The notes under the pieces: generated by a model
The model's database searches: none
Told to the model about the DNA's origin: nothing
The model's input: the letters and a program-made list of their open reading frames with translations, nothing else
DNA from: Pseudoscleropodium purum
Lineage: Eukaryota > Streptophyta > Bryopsida > Hypnales > Brachytheciaceae
NCBI GenBank assembly: GCA_963969395.1
Contig: OZ017805.1
Location: 8,928,001-8,992,000 of the forward strand
Reading direction: 5' to 3'
DNA: 64,000 nucleotides
Made by a program: the position numbers and the translations under genes
In this document: in pieces, positions 36,951 through 49,029 of the stretch
How the letters are laid out: every line of letters starts with the position of its first letter
Numbering within the stretch: position 1 is the first letter of the stretch

Positions 36951-37229
36951 AAAGATTAAAGTGCAAATCTAAATTATTTTTGAACTCATGTACTTTCAAA
37001 AAATACATATATAATTTATTCAAACTTTTGTGTCTATTATTCCTTGCCAGCAAACTAATAAAAGTGTTTATTTGATTTCATAAAAATTATAAAAAAAACA
37101 TTTATTATATTCTTATGAAAATGATGAGTCTATTTTAATGACATGAAATCAAGCCATCTCATTTCACTCTACATGTACATCTAATTTGCAACTTCTACAT
37201 ATTTTTTCTACCATTTTAAAAAAAAATTC

Positions 37230-38260
37230 TTATATTTTTTGGGTTTTTAAATCCTAAACTACATTATATGACTTGTACATATTTTTTTCTTGGATTCAGT
37301 TAATTTATTTCATGTGTTTTGTTCTTTAAAATTTGTAAACTACAGCATATGGCATTTTAAAATAGAAGTTGATTTTTATATAGAATTGCATAAAAGTAGT
37401 ATAAAATTAGTTTTCTTATGAATTCTAAATGTACATAGACAATTTTATTTTTAAAAATTCATGTGCTATACTTTTAAAAATTAAAGCCCAAAAAGCATGG
37501 AATAAATTTTGAAAAATAGAAAAAATATATATATACAAGTTGCAAATTACTTGAACATTGCAATTGATGAGAAAACTAATTTTATACTACTTTTATGAAA
37601 TTCTCTGCAAAAAAAAAACATTTACTTCAATATCCCACCTACTGTAGTTTAAAAATCTGGAAGCCCAAAATACAGAAGATAAATTATAAAAAATGAGAAA
37701 AAAAAATATGTACAAGTTGAAAAGGAGGTAAACCTTGAGAATTCATAAGAAAACTAATTTTATGCTACTTTTATGCAACTCTCTATGAAAAACAACTTTT
37801 ATTTCAATATCCCATGTGTTGTAGTTTAAAAATGTGGAAGCCCAAAGACTTGAGACAAATTTTTAAAAAAGAAGAAAAGAAATATATAGAAGTTGTAAAT
37901 GAGGTAAACCTTGAGAATTCATGAGAGAACTAAATTCATGGTACTTTTAGGCATTTCTATACACAAGACAATTTTTATTTCAATAACCCATGTGTTGTAG
38001 TTTTAAAATATGAAAGCCCAAAAGACATGAGATAAATTACAAGAATGGTAGAAGTTTGAAATGACGTCATCCTTGAGAATTCATGAGAAAACTAATTTTA
38101 CGCTACTTCTATGCAATTCTCTACAATTAACAACTTTTATTTCAATAAGTCATGTGTTGTAGTTTAGAAATATGAAAGCCCAAAAGACATGAAATAAATT
38201 AAAAAGAACGGAAAAAAGAAATATGAAAAAGTTCTAAATTAGATGAATATTTATAATTGA
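37230..38260 (+). repeat. Satellite family C, ~176-bp period, about six units
   Basis: The word AAGCCCAAAA recurs with its GCCC at 37486, 37663, 37840, 38016 and 38178 (spacings 177, 177, 176, 162 bp). Shared parts of the unit are ATCCCATGTGTTGTAGTTTA, CATGAGATAAATT, a purine run with ATATGTACAAGTTG, GAGAATTCATGAGAAAACTA and ATGCTACTTTTATGCAATTC. Direct copies recur at 49.0-49.7 kb. Confidence 0.85.
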
Positions 38261-38399
38261 TAAGAAAACAAAATTCTAACTTCCTACTTTCATGCATTTC
38301 TTAACTGGAAACAAGTTGTTTTTTAAGGGACCTTCATAAAAATTATTTTAGATGTTAAAGATTTCTTAGAATTTCAAAGTATTCATTTGACACATATTT

Positions 38400-39408
38400 G
38401 AGTTGAAACTGTATGACTTTGATAGAGGCGGTCTATTTTGTAAAGTACAATAAAAAGGAACAAATTAATTTTGTGGAATATGAAATTTGAGGAATAGTAG
38501 ATACAAAAATCTTAAATAATTTTTGGACACAAATTAATTTATGAAATCATTACTCACAAATTCTTGAAATATTCAAAAATATTAAACTCATAGGAAATTA
38601 ATTACATTTATTATTTTGTAGATGTTTTAGAATAAAATGAACATTTTTATATTTTTTGGTTTAAAATGGTAGACACTTCATGAAGTTCTAAATCATTTTT
38701 TGATGTAGAAAAGATTTATGAATTCACTATTCTTGAGTTTATGAAGTTTAAAAATTGTAATTGATTTGTATCAAATGAATGAATTGATTGTACTTTATGA
38801 ATCTAATGGCATAGATTGAACACCTTTAATTGTACTTTCATTGATGATGAATAGTGGACATGACTGCTCTTAAGTTCATGAAGCTTAAAAAATTAATCAA
38901 GTTTATATGAAATAAATGATTGTACTTAAATTATGAATCTCATGGCATAGAATGAGTACCTTTAATTGTACTTTTGTTGATGATGAATAGAGGACACGGA
39001 AGTTCAAAATAATTTTTTGGTATAAAATTGATTATTGAAATGACTGCTCTTGAATCCCTGTTATTGAAAGAAATCATGAAACTCTTATTCAATTAATGAC
39101 TATTTCTTATGAATGGAATGAACATTTCTATATTTTTTTTTGGTGTGGAATAGTGGGCATGAAAGTTCTAAATAGTTTTTTCATATATAAATGATTTTTT
39201 GAATGACCACTTTGAAGTGGGAGTAAATAAAAAAATCATTAGATTCATATAAAATAATTGATTGTACATTATACATTGAATGGCATACAATCAACATTTT
39301 CTTGGCAGGGTGAGAAATAGTACACATTCAAGTTCTAAATCCTTTTTTTACATATAAATGTTATTTGAAATGACCATGCAACCTCTAGTTCATGTCATTA
39401 AAATATAC
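38400..39408 (+). repeat. Satellite family D, ~172-bp period, left part
   Basis: A unit with ATGATTGTACTTTATGAATC, TCATGGCATAGAATGAACAC, TTGATGATGAATAGTGGAC and GTTCTAAATAATTTTTT recurs. The AACA/AACACC landmark is at 38640, 38819, 38955, 39121 and 39293 (spacings 179, 136, 166, 172 bp). The array is interrupted at 39409 by a MITE and continues after it. Confidence 0.8.
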
Positions 39409-39416
39409 TCAATCAT

Positions 39417-39678
39417 CAGGGTGGACAGGACGGTCGGACGTCCGGGACGTCTGGACGCGGACGCTATGTCCGCAGCGTCCGCTGACATTCGTGGACACCA
39501 TTCGCCCCGTCCCGCCCTGTCTGCCCCGCTCTATCCGCCCCATCCACCCCACCCCGCCCCGCCCCGTCCGTCCGCCTTCCAACGGCGGGAGGGACGTTGC
39601 ATTTGCTGGCGTCCGTGCGGATGGACGTCCGGGTTACGAATGCCTTTTTCGGGCAGACGTAGAGATTCGTCAACCCTG
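39417..39678. mobile_element. GC-rich hAT-type MITE, 262 bp, copy 1
   Basis: The element begins CAGGGTGGACAGGAC and ends CGTCAACCCTG, forming imperfect terminal inverted repeats with the CAGGG...CCCTG ends typical of hAT elements. It is flanked by a perfect 8-bp target duplication, TCAATCAT, at 39409-39416 and 39679-39686. The inside is strongly GC-rich and CpG-dense (about 34 CpG by hand count), built from GGACG/CGTCC words. It has no transposase; the open frames inside it are artefacts of GC content. It lies in inverted orientation relative to copy 2 at 62101-62369 and is inserted within satellite family D. Confidence 0.9.
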
Positions 39679-39686
39679 TCAATCAT

Positions 39687-40010
39687 GATTTTTATATAAA
39701 TTGATGTACTATTTGTTTATAAATCTCCTAGAATAGAATCAACACTTTGAATAGTTCTTTGGTAGGAAACAATAGACACAAAAGTTCAAAATAATTTTTT
39801 ATATTGGAGTGATAGTTAAAATGACCTATCACAAGTTCATGTAATTAAAAATAATCATCATAATGAAATGAATTTAGTGATTGTACTTTATCAATGTCAT
39901 GGAATGAAATCACCACTTCTATATTTTTTTGTAAGAAATAAATGTTATAAAAGTTTTAAATTCTTTTTTGACATAGAGTTGATTTTTTAAATGACCACTT
40001 TTGCATCTAT
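39687..40010 (+). repeat. Satellite family D, right part, two units
   Basis: This continues the array interrupted by the MITE. The AACACTTT landmark is at about 39741 and its counterpart at 39911 (170 bp). Removing the 262-bp MITE and one target copy restores a 178-bp spacing between the units on either side (39293 to 39741). Confidence 0.75.
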
Positions 40011-40079
40011 GTAATTAAAAAACATTGAATCCTTAGAGAAAAATACCAATTAAGTTTTATATATTTTAAATTGTTCAAA

Positions 40080-41050
40080 TTTATGGCAACTACAATCTTT
40101 TATTTTTACCTTTCTATATTATTCTTTAATGAAGTAAATTTAGTCCTAAAGTTTGTTTGAAGGAACAAAATTTGTTATAATGGTAGGATGCTATGCAAAA
40201 TGCATGGAAAAGTCCATTACCAAGTAGAATTTATTTTTATGGAGTTGGCATCCATCAAAAGAATGAAATAAATAATATGTTCTTAAATTTTATACAAATT
40301 TAACACTACTTTTTTACTTTGTTGTGGTTTATTATTTTAAGTGCACAATGTCATAGAACTTGTACGTCAAATTGTGAGAAGAACTTCATGAAATAGATTC
40401 TTAATACTTTAATGTGTTGTAATTTATGGCACTTGTATGATTAAGGGTTTTTCCTTTAGTTTTATTTTGAGAATGAAGTCAAATGAATGTTGTAGTATGT
40501 TTGAAAGAATCAAATCAATAGTAGTTCTACAATGCTTAGCAAATTGGATGAAAAATTAAGTCAAATTAGTCATAGAATATATTTTATGGAACTAAATTTT
40601 TTATCATTCTACAATGCAATGTAGAATGCAAGGAAATCTCTTCCAAGAAGTTGTAAATATCTTAAGGAATTGGCATTTATAAAAAGAATGAAATGAAATC
40701 TTGTTTTTTTCTTTTTTCTTTACATTTAAACATTCATTTTAACTTGGATGTACTTTATCACTTTAAATCCACAATGTTCCTAGGATTTGTATATAAAACC
40801 ATAGGAAAAAATAATGAAATAGGTTCTAAAGAATTTGAAATTTTGTTAAAGTGTATGGTAACTATATTCATAAGGTTTTAGTCTTTAGATGTTGTTTCAG
40901 ATTCTACTTCAATTAGTCATGTATTATGTCTAAAGGGATGAAATTAATAATAGTCCTGCAATGCTGTGCAAAATGGATAGAAAAAGATCCCAAACAAGTT
41001 GTACATATTGCAAAGAGTTAGCGTGCAAATAATTTCATAAATTGGAATTC
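40080..41050 (-). repeat. Repeat family B, inverted diverged copies
   Basis: CTATGCAAAATGCATGGAAA at about 40191, AATGCTTAGCAAATTGGATG at 40531 and ATGCTGTGCAAAATGGATAG at 40961 are diverged reverse complements of the TTTTGCATGGCAT landmark of family B at 35.9-36.95 kb. The first spacing is ~343 bp; the second is longer and includes a partial duplicate near 40612. Confidence 0.55.
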
Positions 41051-41059
41051 TTCATTGTA

Positions 41060-43250
41060 TTGATTTATAGAAGTATACAAATCATTTGAATCAATATTGA
41101 AATAACCATTAAAATGCTTGTTGTATTTGATGGGGCACATTAAAAAGAATGTCTATATTTTTTATTGAACTTAATTAAAGAAGTGGGCACTTTGGTTGCA
41201 AATAATTCAATAAAGAAATTCTATTTTTTTACGGTATTGGTGTTTGCAAAGGATAAGATCTAATCCAAAATTAATAACAAAATGATATTTAATTTTCTCT
41301 GTGTACCTTTAATTCTATTAAAAAAATAGAGATATGCAATGCCAATTTTATGGAAGAAAGTAGACCGCTACGATGTCTACATTTAAAAATTAATTAATTA
41401 ATTAGTGCATGCAATGTATGTCCTAAAACATCACTTTCTTAAAAAAAAGGTGCATTTTCAATCAAAGCAGAAATTGATATATATGTAGGAAGTGTTTTAT
41501 CAATCTATTTTGAATAATGAGATGAAAGATATTAGGTGTTCTAAATTTGTGGGGCAGTAATGGTTTCATATTGTAAAAAAAAATAGAATTCAAGGGACTA
41601 ATTCAATTTCCAACATTTAAAAAAAAAGGTTAAAAAAATATAGAATGTTTATTACAACATTAAAATCATGCAATGTAGATTTCTCTATTACAACAATTCA
41701 ATTTTGCAACGTAATTTTGAAGAATTTATTTATTTTAATCATTCTCCACTTTTTTAAATTATGAATTTTTTTGAATACAACTTTTCAACAAATTATATAG
41801 AGTTACAAGTTTTAGGATCTACTTTTTAATGGAAAAAATCTAGGATTATGAAATTTAACCATTTAGAAAAGGTTAAAAATCTTTTCTTTAAAACTTTAAA
41901 ACTTCATCCATGATTTTTAACTTGAGTTATAAGAATTTTTTGCATACATTATAACATGAAAAATAAATTTTCATGAAGCTAGAAGTTTAGGAGTCCTTAT
42001 TCATATATTTTTCTATATATACTTGTGCCTTTATGAATTACACTTACTAGACAACTGTAATGATAATTAAAAAAAATTCTTTGACTTTTTTATTTTTTTA
42101 ATAGATAGCATTGCTATCATATTGTAGCTAAGATTTAAGAAAAAAATGATTTACTATCAATAAATGTATTTATGTAGTGTAATAAAATCCTTCATTTTAA
42201 TATACTATAAGTGCAAACATCTTGCAATTGTATACAAGTTTCAAGTTATTTAAATTTCTTCTTCTCATTGTTATAATACTTGAACTCCATTTGAACGTTC
42301 ATTACAGTATAATAAATTAGAAAGTATATTCCTATTTTTAAACTCATTAAAAGAGTCATTTCTTATGTTTTAGGGCCTTAGAACTCTACTAGTAATTACT
42401 TACTAAAAGATAGCTTAATTATGCTTTTATAGATTTAGGCTTAATTCTAATTGATGTGCCCTACATCAAGAAGGATAATTTGTCAACCATTGAAAGTTAC
42501 AATTATTACTAAAAAAGTATTTTTTGAGCACAAAAAGAATCACGATGCTACATGAAAAGAATACCTTTTTTGAAGAATAGTTCGTTCATGTATTAAAATT
42601 TAAACTTTTAATAAAAGTCTTAAACATAAAAAATTTTGATACTCAAGGGCAACATTATTTTACTATTTTATGTATGCAATACACAAAAATTTGTGTATAA
42701 GAAAGGGCAAGGGTATCGACTAGAAGAGGTGTATCAACCTACAAATTTTAAAGAAGACTATGTAAGGTTATTGAAGAAGTGTAAGGGTATCAACTCATAA
42801 GTGGTCTCAAACTAACAACCTTGGGGGTTCCAAGCATATAATAGAGATTCTAAGCTATAAGGAAGGTTTTGAGCATCAAGCAAAGATTCTCTATATTTTA
42901 GTATGTAAACTCATTTTTTGGATATGGTTTAGGTTTCCACGAAGGATATCATTGAAGGATATAAATAAAATGGCAATTTTTGAGTCAAGAATATAGGCAA
43001 CCCTTTTTTTATTGACACTTTAGCGCTAGATTGTACAGTTTTAAAATAAATTCATACTTTTAGGTGGACAAAAGTAATTTTTTTTGTCACTAATTTTTTT
43101 TTAATATTAAAAATGTAGATGAAGTCGCCAAATTTGGATGAAAAAGAGCATGAATATTATTAGAAAGTATTTGCTAGCTCAAAAGATGGATGAAAGTAGG
43201 AATAAAATTCTTCACCAAATTTTATTGATCGCCATCCATGTACTTTCTCA
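41060..43250. other. AT-rich stretch, no feature supported
   Basis: About 2.2 kb of AT-rich DNA without coding blocks. The words AAGGGTATCGACT, AAGGGTATCAACT and AGGTGTATCAACC recur loosely at 42.70-42.80 kb, but no clear array is seen. Confidence 0.4.
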
Positions 43251-43269
43251 AAACAAGAAAAAAAAAATG

Positions 43270-43470
43270 GTTGCATATGGGTATTAGATAACGGGTATCA
43301 GATGGCGGGTATCATTTATGTTCAAGATGTATGGAAATGAATAGTTCTAAATCAAAGAATTAAAGATCTAGGTACGAACGGTTCTAAACCACTATAACAT
43401 ATTTTCGGGTATAAGCGGTTTTCACTAAATAATAGAGATCCGGGTATGAATTTGTTTGCAACAGATTGAG
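43270..43470 (+). repeat. Dispersed GGGTAT words
   Basis: GGGTAT occurs five times between 43279 and 43455 (ATGGGTATTAGA, ACGGGTATCAGA, GCGGGTATCATT, TCGGGTATAAGC, CCGGGTATGAAT), with irregular spacing. It lies upstream of a T-rich stretch resembling a 5' leader. Its meaning is unknown. Confidence 0.35.
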
Positions 43471-43824
43471 TAACGCAAATCCGGATATCTCCAATTCACG
43501 TGTTAAGGGAACTCAACTCCCTACTAGGGTTTGGCACCTATGGTTTGTATTTCGCTATGTTTTTTCATCAATTTTTTGTGCTTCTTAGTTTTCAACTTTC
43601 ATTGCCTTTATAGCATTTTGTCTTCTTCTTCTTTCCCTATTTGTGAGCTTTTCAATGAGAATTGAAGCACGACGGTTTCAATGAGTGTTGAGGTTTAGGG
43701 TGAAAGCATATATTTTTTGTGAATGCAGGGGTTTTGTGTCAGTGCGTAGGAATTACATGAATGCGGGTTTTTTGTGTGAGAGTGGAGGTGCATTTTTGAG
43801 GTGCACACAAGTATTTTGTGAGTG

Positions 43825-44085
43825 TAGAGGCTTTAGAGGGCTTGTGGCAAGATCGACGAGCTTCAAAGGTCATTGCTACAAGGTCGAACACAATTCAGAG
43901 GGTGTTGCTACAAGGTTGGATACAATTTAGAGGGCGTTGGTGCAAGATTGGACACAAAATTGCAACGAGCATTAGAGGGCTACGAGATTAGAGAAGATTT
44001 AGAGGGTATTGCTCCGAGCTAGTACTTAAAATTGCGGCGACCTTTAGAGGGCGCTACTACAAGATTGGGCATGAAATTACAATGA
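43825..44085 (+). repeat. Short imperfect minisatellite (TTTAGAGGGCGTTGCTACAA)
   Basis: Imperfect units containing TTTAGAGGGC, GTTGCTACAAGGTTGGACAC and AAAATTGCAACGAG recur about six times at roughly 40-50 bp spacing. GC content is higher than in neighbouring DNA. An open frame (43685-43930) runs through part of it, but I see no reason to call it a gene. Confidence 0.5.
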
Positions 44086-44099
44086 GTTTAATTAGTGAG

Positions 44100-45450
44100 C
44101 ACCTAAACTTGGAATGCAACTATGCAAGTTTAGTCCATGCGAGTCTACATTTGTTATTTGTGGTTTTTGTATTGGATTTTTTTTATATTTGGGGTTGGTG
44201 AGCGTTGATGTTTGGTAGACTGTGTCTATTTTCTTGCATGAAAATCTTCCTTGTACTTGTCGGCTTCCTCAAAATCTTTTTTATATCTGTGGTTTCGTAT
44301 GAGTTTTCGTTTATGATCTATTTTTTCTTACCTCACATTCAGATCTATTTGGATCTGCTTTTGTACAAGTAGCCTATTCAGTTACTATTTGTGTATGCAA
44401 TGCTTGTTTACAAGTTGGGTAAGCATCTCGTGTGTGCAACAAAAATGTCAACGGGTCATTAGCTTTGTTGCCTACTAGCCTCTGATCTCATACATCTTGA
44501 GCTTCATTATTGTTTCTTGACTTGCTCCAATCATATAGTATATCACTACGTTCAGTTGCAATTGGAAACCCACCATGCCATTCTTACTTGATCCATCATC
44601 ATTGTCTTTGTCCTATGAATCAAGTTTCTTAGAGTCAGTGCTTGCTTACAGTTTCTTGGAGTCAATTTGTGTTGCTTACATCTTGAATGCGGCCCACTTC
44701 AAGTCTAGTTTTGTATAAAGGATTTGTTTTTTCATTTTTGCAATTGTATGCATCATTTTTTTTATTAGAATGTTCTTTGTGCTGTTGGTTTACTACAATA
44801 GATGCACTTGGATTTAGGATGTTTTGGACGATTGATGTTTTAGTTTAGTTTGAATTTGTCATTCTTTTGTTTTGTTTGTGCTTGCAAAGTGATTGGTGAA
44901 GGTCTTGAGCTTCATTGTGCATTTTGTGCTAATGTTGTTTGTAATTATTTTGCACAGGTGCTGCTCCTTTGAAGTCTTAGATGCCCCTATAGTCACCTTT
45001 GTAGTCACCAATGGTTGATCATTCAGGAGTTTAGAATTCAAGTATGTATTTTTGCCATATTTTAGGAATGATATTCTTTTTCTTAATCTTTTTGTGAATA
45101 TTGTTGTGAGGGCGGTAATCTCATTCCTCTCATGGTATTTGAGTTCTTGACGTATTCTACATTCTGCATGATGTAATGTGTCTGCTTAGAAGATTAGCAT
45201 TTTGAATATGGGCATTATAGGATTATAGTTACATAAGGGTTCTTTAGGTTTTGGTTACGATTTTGTAGGGTTTCTTTGTTTTTCTATAGGATTAGCTTAG
45301 GGTTCTGTAGGGTTTGTTCATAATTCTTTAGGGTCCCCTAAGTCCTCTTTAAGGTTTAGGGTTTAGAGATAGGCTAAGAAATTCAACAAAGCAAACCCTA
45401 AAAATTTGTCTCAAACCTTTTTACTACGTAGTTGAAATCCAAAATAAGAA
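44100..45450 (+). other. T-rich leader or intron-like stretch, no gene called
   Basis: Pyrimidine-rich DNA with splice-acceptor-like ends (for example TTACCTCACATTCAG near 44342 and TTATTTTGCACAG near 44958), then AGGGTTT words and a short TTTAGGGTTTAG at about 45355-45366. It resembles the 15.15-15.8 kb T-rich stretch that precedes the other multi-exon relic, so it may be the non-coding 5' part of a related gene. No coding block is recognised. Confidence 0.3.
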
Positions 45451-45462
45451 GAATCCTTATAG

Positions 45463-46240
45463 ATTAGCTCGACTCGAGCTAATATGCAAGACCCTAAAGA
45501 GCCTTTTACTCTATCCCCTCATATTGTTGATAGCACCGGTGTTGATATTTTCTAAGAATTTCTTACAATTGCAATCTTGCAGTAAATTTCTAGAAGAACC
45601 CTTGTAGATTAGCTTGACTTGAACTAATCTACAAGACAATGCGTAGTCATATACCCATACCCAACATCAAAAGCAAGAACCCTTCCAAAAAAATTTCCAA
45701 CATCTTCACTCAACAAAATCAGCCATATTCTAGATTTGCAGATCAGCTCAAGTTGTGCTAATCTATAAGACTCGAGGTCTTTCAATGGCAGTACCCCATC
45801 TAAAATCATACAATAATAATAATGTAAGCCATTGAACAAAAATAAAAATGTAATGCACCCAATTGCTAACTCGATTAAGAAGCACTATAAAGCATCCCAA
45901 AATTCCAAAAAAAGAAAATTAAAATAAATCCTCAAATAAAAGAACTAAAGATATTTTGAGTGTAGCAAATTATGTCCTACAATTTAGCTTGAATTGAGCT
46001 AAACTGTTGGACAATAGTATGGAGGACTAGACTTGAAAAAAGTAATGATAATCGATGATACAACAATATGCTCCTAAATCCAAAAACTCTTGACCATCTT
46101 GCAAATTAGCTCGACTCGTCTATAATTTTGTTTATTAAAAAACTTTAAAAACTCTCAAAGCTAAAACCCAAAAATAATAAAAAAAATTAACTAAAAAAGA
46201 ATCAATTCAAGCTACCTAATTAGCTCAAGTCGAGCTAAAC
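45463..46240. repeat. Six TTAGCTCGACTCGAGCTAA-type palindromes
   Basis: 45463-45483: perfect 10-base arms ATTAGCTCGA/TCGAGCTAAT around C. 45601-45635: 12 perfectly paired outer bases (CTTGTAGATTAG) plus a partly paired centre. About 45732: imperfect. 45983-46003: arms TTTAGCT/AGCTAAA, with the outer flanks (TGTCCTACAA / CTGTTGGACA) also mostly paired. About 46103 and 46206: imperfect. Spacing is irregular (about 100-250 bp). Coding-like sequence starts right after the last one. Confidence 0.7.
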
Positions 46241-46259
46241 CGATAGACTTATTAACTTT

Positions 46260-48010
46260 AGTTCATTGAAATGTAGAATGGAGGACCAAATCGAGAAACT
46301 CAACATGTACTTCTAGAAGTGTGAAGTTCAGTGCCCGGAAGACACTATGGATTAGGACGAGATGCTCATTGAAGGCAAGTATTGGAAGTTCAAAGAACCC
46401 GAGAAAGTTGAAGCCTGAAGCTTGCATATGGTGCCATTTACTAACTTGATTTGCTTCACATACAAGTTCAGAAATGCCCAAGCATTCATCAACCTCTCCT
46501 CTAAAGAAAAAGTGAAGGACGTTGAGTCCAATGCCCATCCGATGGTAAAGGTCAAGTGCATGACAATAAATCAAGGGATTGAGAAAGCGTAGCAATACCA
46601 CTTTAATATATGCATAAACACGCTCTTCATTCCATTTACTTTGATACTATTTTTAAAGAGTTTAGAACGGATGCCCTATTGCACATAAATTAAGAAGTTT
46701 AAGGCAAAGATTGACAAAAAGGAGTATGTCAATTTAGATAGGACCCTTTTTAATGGGAAGAAGCTCATGATTAGGATTCGGTCCCTATTCAATGACATAT
46801 ATCAAGTGCGGGCAAAGCTAGATATGCAAAGATTGATACAAAAGCCTCTTTCCATAAGCATTGAAATTACAAACGTGGGTGCAAGTGAAAGTTCAAGGAG
46901 GATCCAACACAGGCTTGTACTGCTAGTTGAGGGAAAAAGGTACAAGAGCAAGAGACAACCCTAGCAACAAGAACTAGCCAAAAATCTAAGGCAATCCCTT
47001 CAAAAACTACACCTACTGAGAGGTCACCTGAGGTGTCAGTAGTAGTTGAAGTATTGTCGAGGAGATGGACAACGTCCCACACTCCAAAGCCACTGATAGA
47101 AACATAGATTGTAAGTTTGTTAGTGAGGCGTACAAGCAATTTTGGGCCACCTACAAAGTTGCCTATGTTTTCTAAGTTGGTGAGAAAAAAAAGATTGACA
47201 TCAACAAACTCATCCTTGCCCCTTCTACATTCAACATTCAATCTAAAGAGAATAGGATTAAAGAAGATATGGTCAATTATTTGGCCAACATTTTCAATAA
47301 GAGCACAAAATAGACATTGTGCGTACTATTCATAGATTTCAAGGAAAAAACAATAAAATAGGAGGAACTAGCAAAATGTAATTTCTACATCATTAACGGC
47401 CAACACAATGTGGAGGCTAACAAGTTCATGATGAATGGATAGAACGGAATTGATAAGGATATTCGTAAGCACTTCCAGAAGTGGAGTTGCTTTATTGTGT
47501 GGTCCATTCACTTCATCATAGATGACATGATGTGTTCTGTTCAATTGCATAGGAGTAATGTTGCCTTGTATTTTGTGACTTTAGATGACTAAAGAATGAC
47601 TTGATTATGACTTTTGTGCGATTGCGAGAGTGACTTCTACTATGTTTTTTGTAGTAGTTTTAAGAGCCAAAGAAGATAGCACCTCACAAGACAAGGTGCA
47701 AATATGACTTTAAGGTGTTTCTAGAGCACAAAAATAAGTTTATTAAGCCTACAACGTGACGCTTCTACCGCACTTATAACATCATGGAAAATTCATTTTT
47801 GAACTCGACTGCAAATGCTTTCAAAGCGAAAACGATTCCGCAAATTACATTGAGCATCATAGGCTTCCAGAACCTACCTGGGATTGACAAGAAAGGCACT
47901 TTGACTATCTAATGTCCATACTTTGTCGAAGTCATGACTTCCTTTGCCAAAGCAAAGAAACCTTCATTCAAGGATGTTCCTTCATTCTTGGCTATTCATT
48001 TGTCATGATG
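46260..48010 (+). pseudogene. Coding relic, unknown mobile-element-like protein
   Basis: The plus strand reads coding-like blocks with scattered stops: MEDQIEKLNMYF, DEMLIEGKYWKFKEPEKVEA, FINLSSKEKVKDVESNAHPM (46.3-46.6 kb); KKEYVNLDRTLFNGKKLMIR and IQKPLSISIEITNVG (46.7-46.9 kb); after a frameshift AYKQFWATYKVAYVF, INKLILAPSTFNIQSKENRI, and CNFYIINGQHNVEANKFMM (47.1-47.45 kb), then FQKWSCFIVWSIHFI and SNVALYFVTLDD (to ~47590). A further block, FRTYNIMENSFLNS-like and AKKPSFKDVPSFLAI, runs to about 48005. The INGQHNVEA(N/S)K segment recalls an uncharacterised protein family of non-seed plants, but I cannot name it. It follows a palindrome cluster, as the 16-23 kb relic does. Confidence 0.45.
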
Positions 48011-48019
48011 AGAAGGAGG

Positions 48020-49020
48020 AAGTATAAGCCATGAACTTTGATTGAAGAATTACTGAAGAATTGATTGAATTCATGACCAAATAATTTTTGGGCCACTTTT
48101 GTTTTTCAATTCTAAATATACCTATAAAGAAATCGAATGGAATTTATAATTCTATGATGCATAAGAACAATCAATTCTTCAATCATTTTTTTTTATTTAT
48201 GTGTACTAATGACTAGAAAAAGGGGATATTAAAATACAATGTACTATAAGGACACCGCAAAGAAAATCATGTGATTTTTACATTAAAGATTTTGAAAACA
48301 AATAAAGAAGTTGGGAAGCTTTTGAACTAATTGAATCTCTAAAAATATAACATTTTTGATTGTTTTTGATGAAGTTATAAGGGAATTAAATGAAAATGGG
48401 AAATAAAAATGCCATGTAGATTAATAGCCACTACTAAGTAAATTATGGGATTTTTACATAAAAGATATGAAAAAGAAATCTAGAAATTAGAAAGAGTAAG
48501 GAGTACTATTAGAAAGACTATGATGTTATAGAATAAAAAAATTATTTTGGTGTATAATTACTTATCATCCCTTAAGTTTAGAAGAACATGATAAAGAATC
48601 ATGCAATATTGTTTAATTTAGGTCCAATTTAAATAATAAAATGACATTGAATTAGTATGACAATTGATACAATTGAAAATACTAATAATATGTCATAAAG
48701 ATGTAAATTCTTTCATTGATGTAATTCAATTGATATTTGGTGTTTATCAAGAAGTACTTGATTTGCATTTGATCTCTACATTCATTTGCCTGTACTCACA
48801 CGTGAGTTCTACATGTACATAATGGAGCATAATAATTGAGTATATTGTGAGAGTTTGAACATGTCATCATTTCTCATGAATGATTGAATTTGTTCAAATT
48901 AAGGATTTTTATATGAAGGAGAAATTACAATTTATTTATTTCCATTACTAAAAGACCATTAAATTAATCATTTTTGTTTATGTCACTCCCTAATCTAGTG
49001 GATCAATGAATGTGAAGATT
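48020..49020. other. AT-rich spacer
   Basis: No coding block, inverted repeat or tandem repeat that I can support. Confidence 0.4.
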
Positions 49021-49029
49021 CTGAAAATT

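Noticed and set aside
39358..39699. Overlapping Pro/Arg-rich open frames on both strands
   Set aside because: They lie within the GC-rich MITE; the absence of stops is due to GC-rich composition. The same applies to the frames at 62114-62464.
43685..43930. 81-codon open frame as a cysteine-containing small protein
   Set aside because: It runs into a minisatellite (repeated TTTAGAGGGC units) and its repeated CECRGF-type words follow from the DNA repeat.
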